Of a stretch of 40,304 nt of DNA, positions 39,587 through 40,304 are shown piece by piece. Position 1 is the stretch's first letter. Each line of letters starts with the position of its first letter. The translations under genes and the position numbers were made by a program. The notes under the pieces are model-generated. The model had not been told where the DNA came from, made no database searches, and saw only the letters and a list, made by a program, of their open reading frames with translations. Origin of the DNA: Betaproteobacteria bacterium (lineage in GTDB: Bacteria > Pseudomonadota > Gammaproteobacteria > Burkholderiales > Burkholderiaceae); contig RFMZ01000184.1 of assembly GCA_009927445.1 (NCBI GenBank), positions 1 to 40,304 of the forward strand, written 5' to 3'.

Positions 39587-40260
39587 TCAAAAATTCAGTT
39601 TTATTTGAGGTGGGCTTACGCCAAGGGCTCAGTCAATTAGGGTTGATTTTAGACGAGACACAGATATTGCAGACCTTAAACTTTACCCAAGAATTTCTGC
39701 GTTGGAATCAAGTTCACAACTTAAGCGCTATTGAATCAGAGGAACTGTTTCTGTCAACCCACTTGTTAGACTCTTTTTCGGTAGTAGGTCCCTTAAAAGA
39801 CGCAATGATCTCGGGGCTTTTACCAAAAGAGCCTCTCATTGCGGATTTGGGTGCTGGTGGTGGGTTTCCAAGTATATTATTAGCGATTGCTTTACCAACT
39901 GTGCAGTTTGTATTATTGGAGTCGATTCGAAAAAAAGCAGCTTTTTTAATGCAGGTTACAGGTCGTTTAAATCTGAGTAATGTGGCGGTGGAAGTACAAC
40001 GGGTAGAGGATTACAGTGCAAAAAAACCTCATTCAGTCGATGCAACTATTTCAAGAGCTTTTACGGAACTGACAAAATTTGTGGATTATTCAGGACCGCT
40101 ATTGCGACCGAATGGGCTGGTTTTCGCTATGAAGTCACAAAAAGTGATTGAGGAATTAAAGAGTCTGTCGAATAGCTGGGAGGTAATCGATAATACGGAA
40201 TTAAAAATACCGAAGTTAGAGGCTTACCGTTGCCTGTTAACAATTGCTGCTGTGAAATAA
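39583..40260 (+). CDS. rsmG: RsmG (GidB), 16S rRNA m7G527 methyltransferase
   Basis: SAM-dependent enzyme that methylates N7 of G527 of 16S rRNA; loss of it often gives low-level streptomycin resistance. The 225 residues have the SAM-binding [10 protein letters not shown] (about 92-101), followed by [12 protein letters not shown] and [11 protein letters not shown] as in the family. Its ATG overlaps the mnmG stop (ATGA), so it is translated together with mnmG, and parA starts 21 bp later. Confidence 0.96.
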   Translation: MIKNSVLFEVGLRQGLSQLGLILDETQILQTLNFTQEFLRWNQVHNLSAIESEELFLSTHLLDSFSVVGPLKDAMISGLLPKEPLIADLGAGGGFPSILLAIALPTVQFVLLESIRKKAAFLMQVTGRLNLSNVAVEVQRVEDYSAKKPHSVDATISRAFTELTKFVDYSGPLLRPNGLVFAMKSQKVIEELKSLSNSWEVIDNTELKIPKLEAYRCLLTIAAVK

Positions 40261-40281
40261 GCTAAAAAAACTGGATTAAAA

Positions 40282-40304
40282 ATGGCAAAAATTTTTTGTA
40301 TTGC
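40282..40304 (+). CDS. parA: ParA chromosome-partitioning ATPase, 5' fragment
   Basis: Only the first eight codons are in the window; they read MAKIFCIA, the usual start of chromosomal ParA proteins before the NQKGGVGKTT P-loop. The position after mnmG-rsmG and the two nearby parS sites support the identification. The rest lies beyond the window end, presumably followed by parB. Confidence 0.8.

Overview
The window is a chromosome segment around the replication origin of an AT-rich betaproteobacterium, most likely a member of Burkholderiales. The evidence is the order rpmH-dnaA-dnaN-gyrB, the block fmt-rsmB-DUF4390-ntrY-ntrX, the small DUF3717 protein, and mnmG-rsmG-parA. A Polynucleobacter-like or Alcaligenaceae-like organism would fit, but I cannot fix the genus by reading. 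No tRNA, rRNA, insertion sequence, prophage or CRISPR array was seen.

Left part (1-12.9 kb). After a gene-poor 592 bp comes htpG, behind a heat-shock (sigma-32 type) promoter. It converges on a long minus-strand operon across a bidirectional terminator. In transcription order that operon is an ArnT-like lipid glycosyltransferase, fmt, rsmB, a DUF4390 protein, the sensor kinase ntrY and a short ntrX without an AAA+ domain. Divergent from its head are three overlapping plus-strand genes: a GT2 polyprenyl-phosphate glycosyltransferase, a GtrA-type membrane protein and a ChbG/NaxD-type deacetylase. With the ArnT-like protein they make a complete predicted route for putting an amino sugar on lipid A. 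def converges on them.

Middle part (13-24.4 kb). topB (topoisomerase III) overlaps a convergent stand-alone MnmC-type FAD oxidase by 172 bp. Next come an envelope M23 peptidase and a convergent pckG. The classical origin-proximal minus-strand block follows: mnmE, yidC, yidD, rnpA and rpmH. The rpmH gene is only 44 codons.

Origin and right part (24.4-40.3 kb). DnaA boxes lie before dnaA and in a dense, oppositely oriented array between dnaA and dnaN; this second array is the best oriC candidate. dnaN is split by an apparent one-base deletion. From dnaA rightward every gene is on the plus strand: dnaA, dnaN, gyrB, a SET-domain methyltransferase overlapping gyrB, DUF3717, a GMC alcohol dehydrogenase, a five-gene branched-chain-amino-acid-type ABC importer, a TauE/SafE exporter, mnmG, rsmG and the first codons of parA. 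Two parS sites flank and lie inside mnmG. So the right end carries chromosome replication and segregation genes, with a catabolic and transport cassette between gyrB and mnmG. mnmE, mnmG and the MnmC-type oxidase together cover successive steps of wobble-uridine modification of tRNA.
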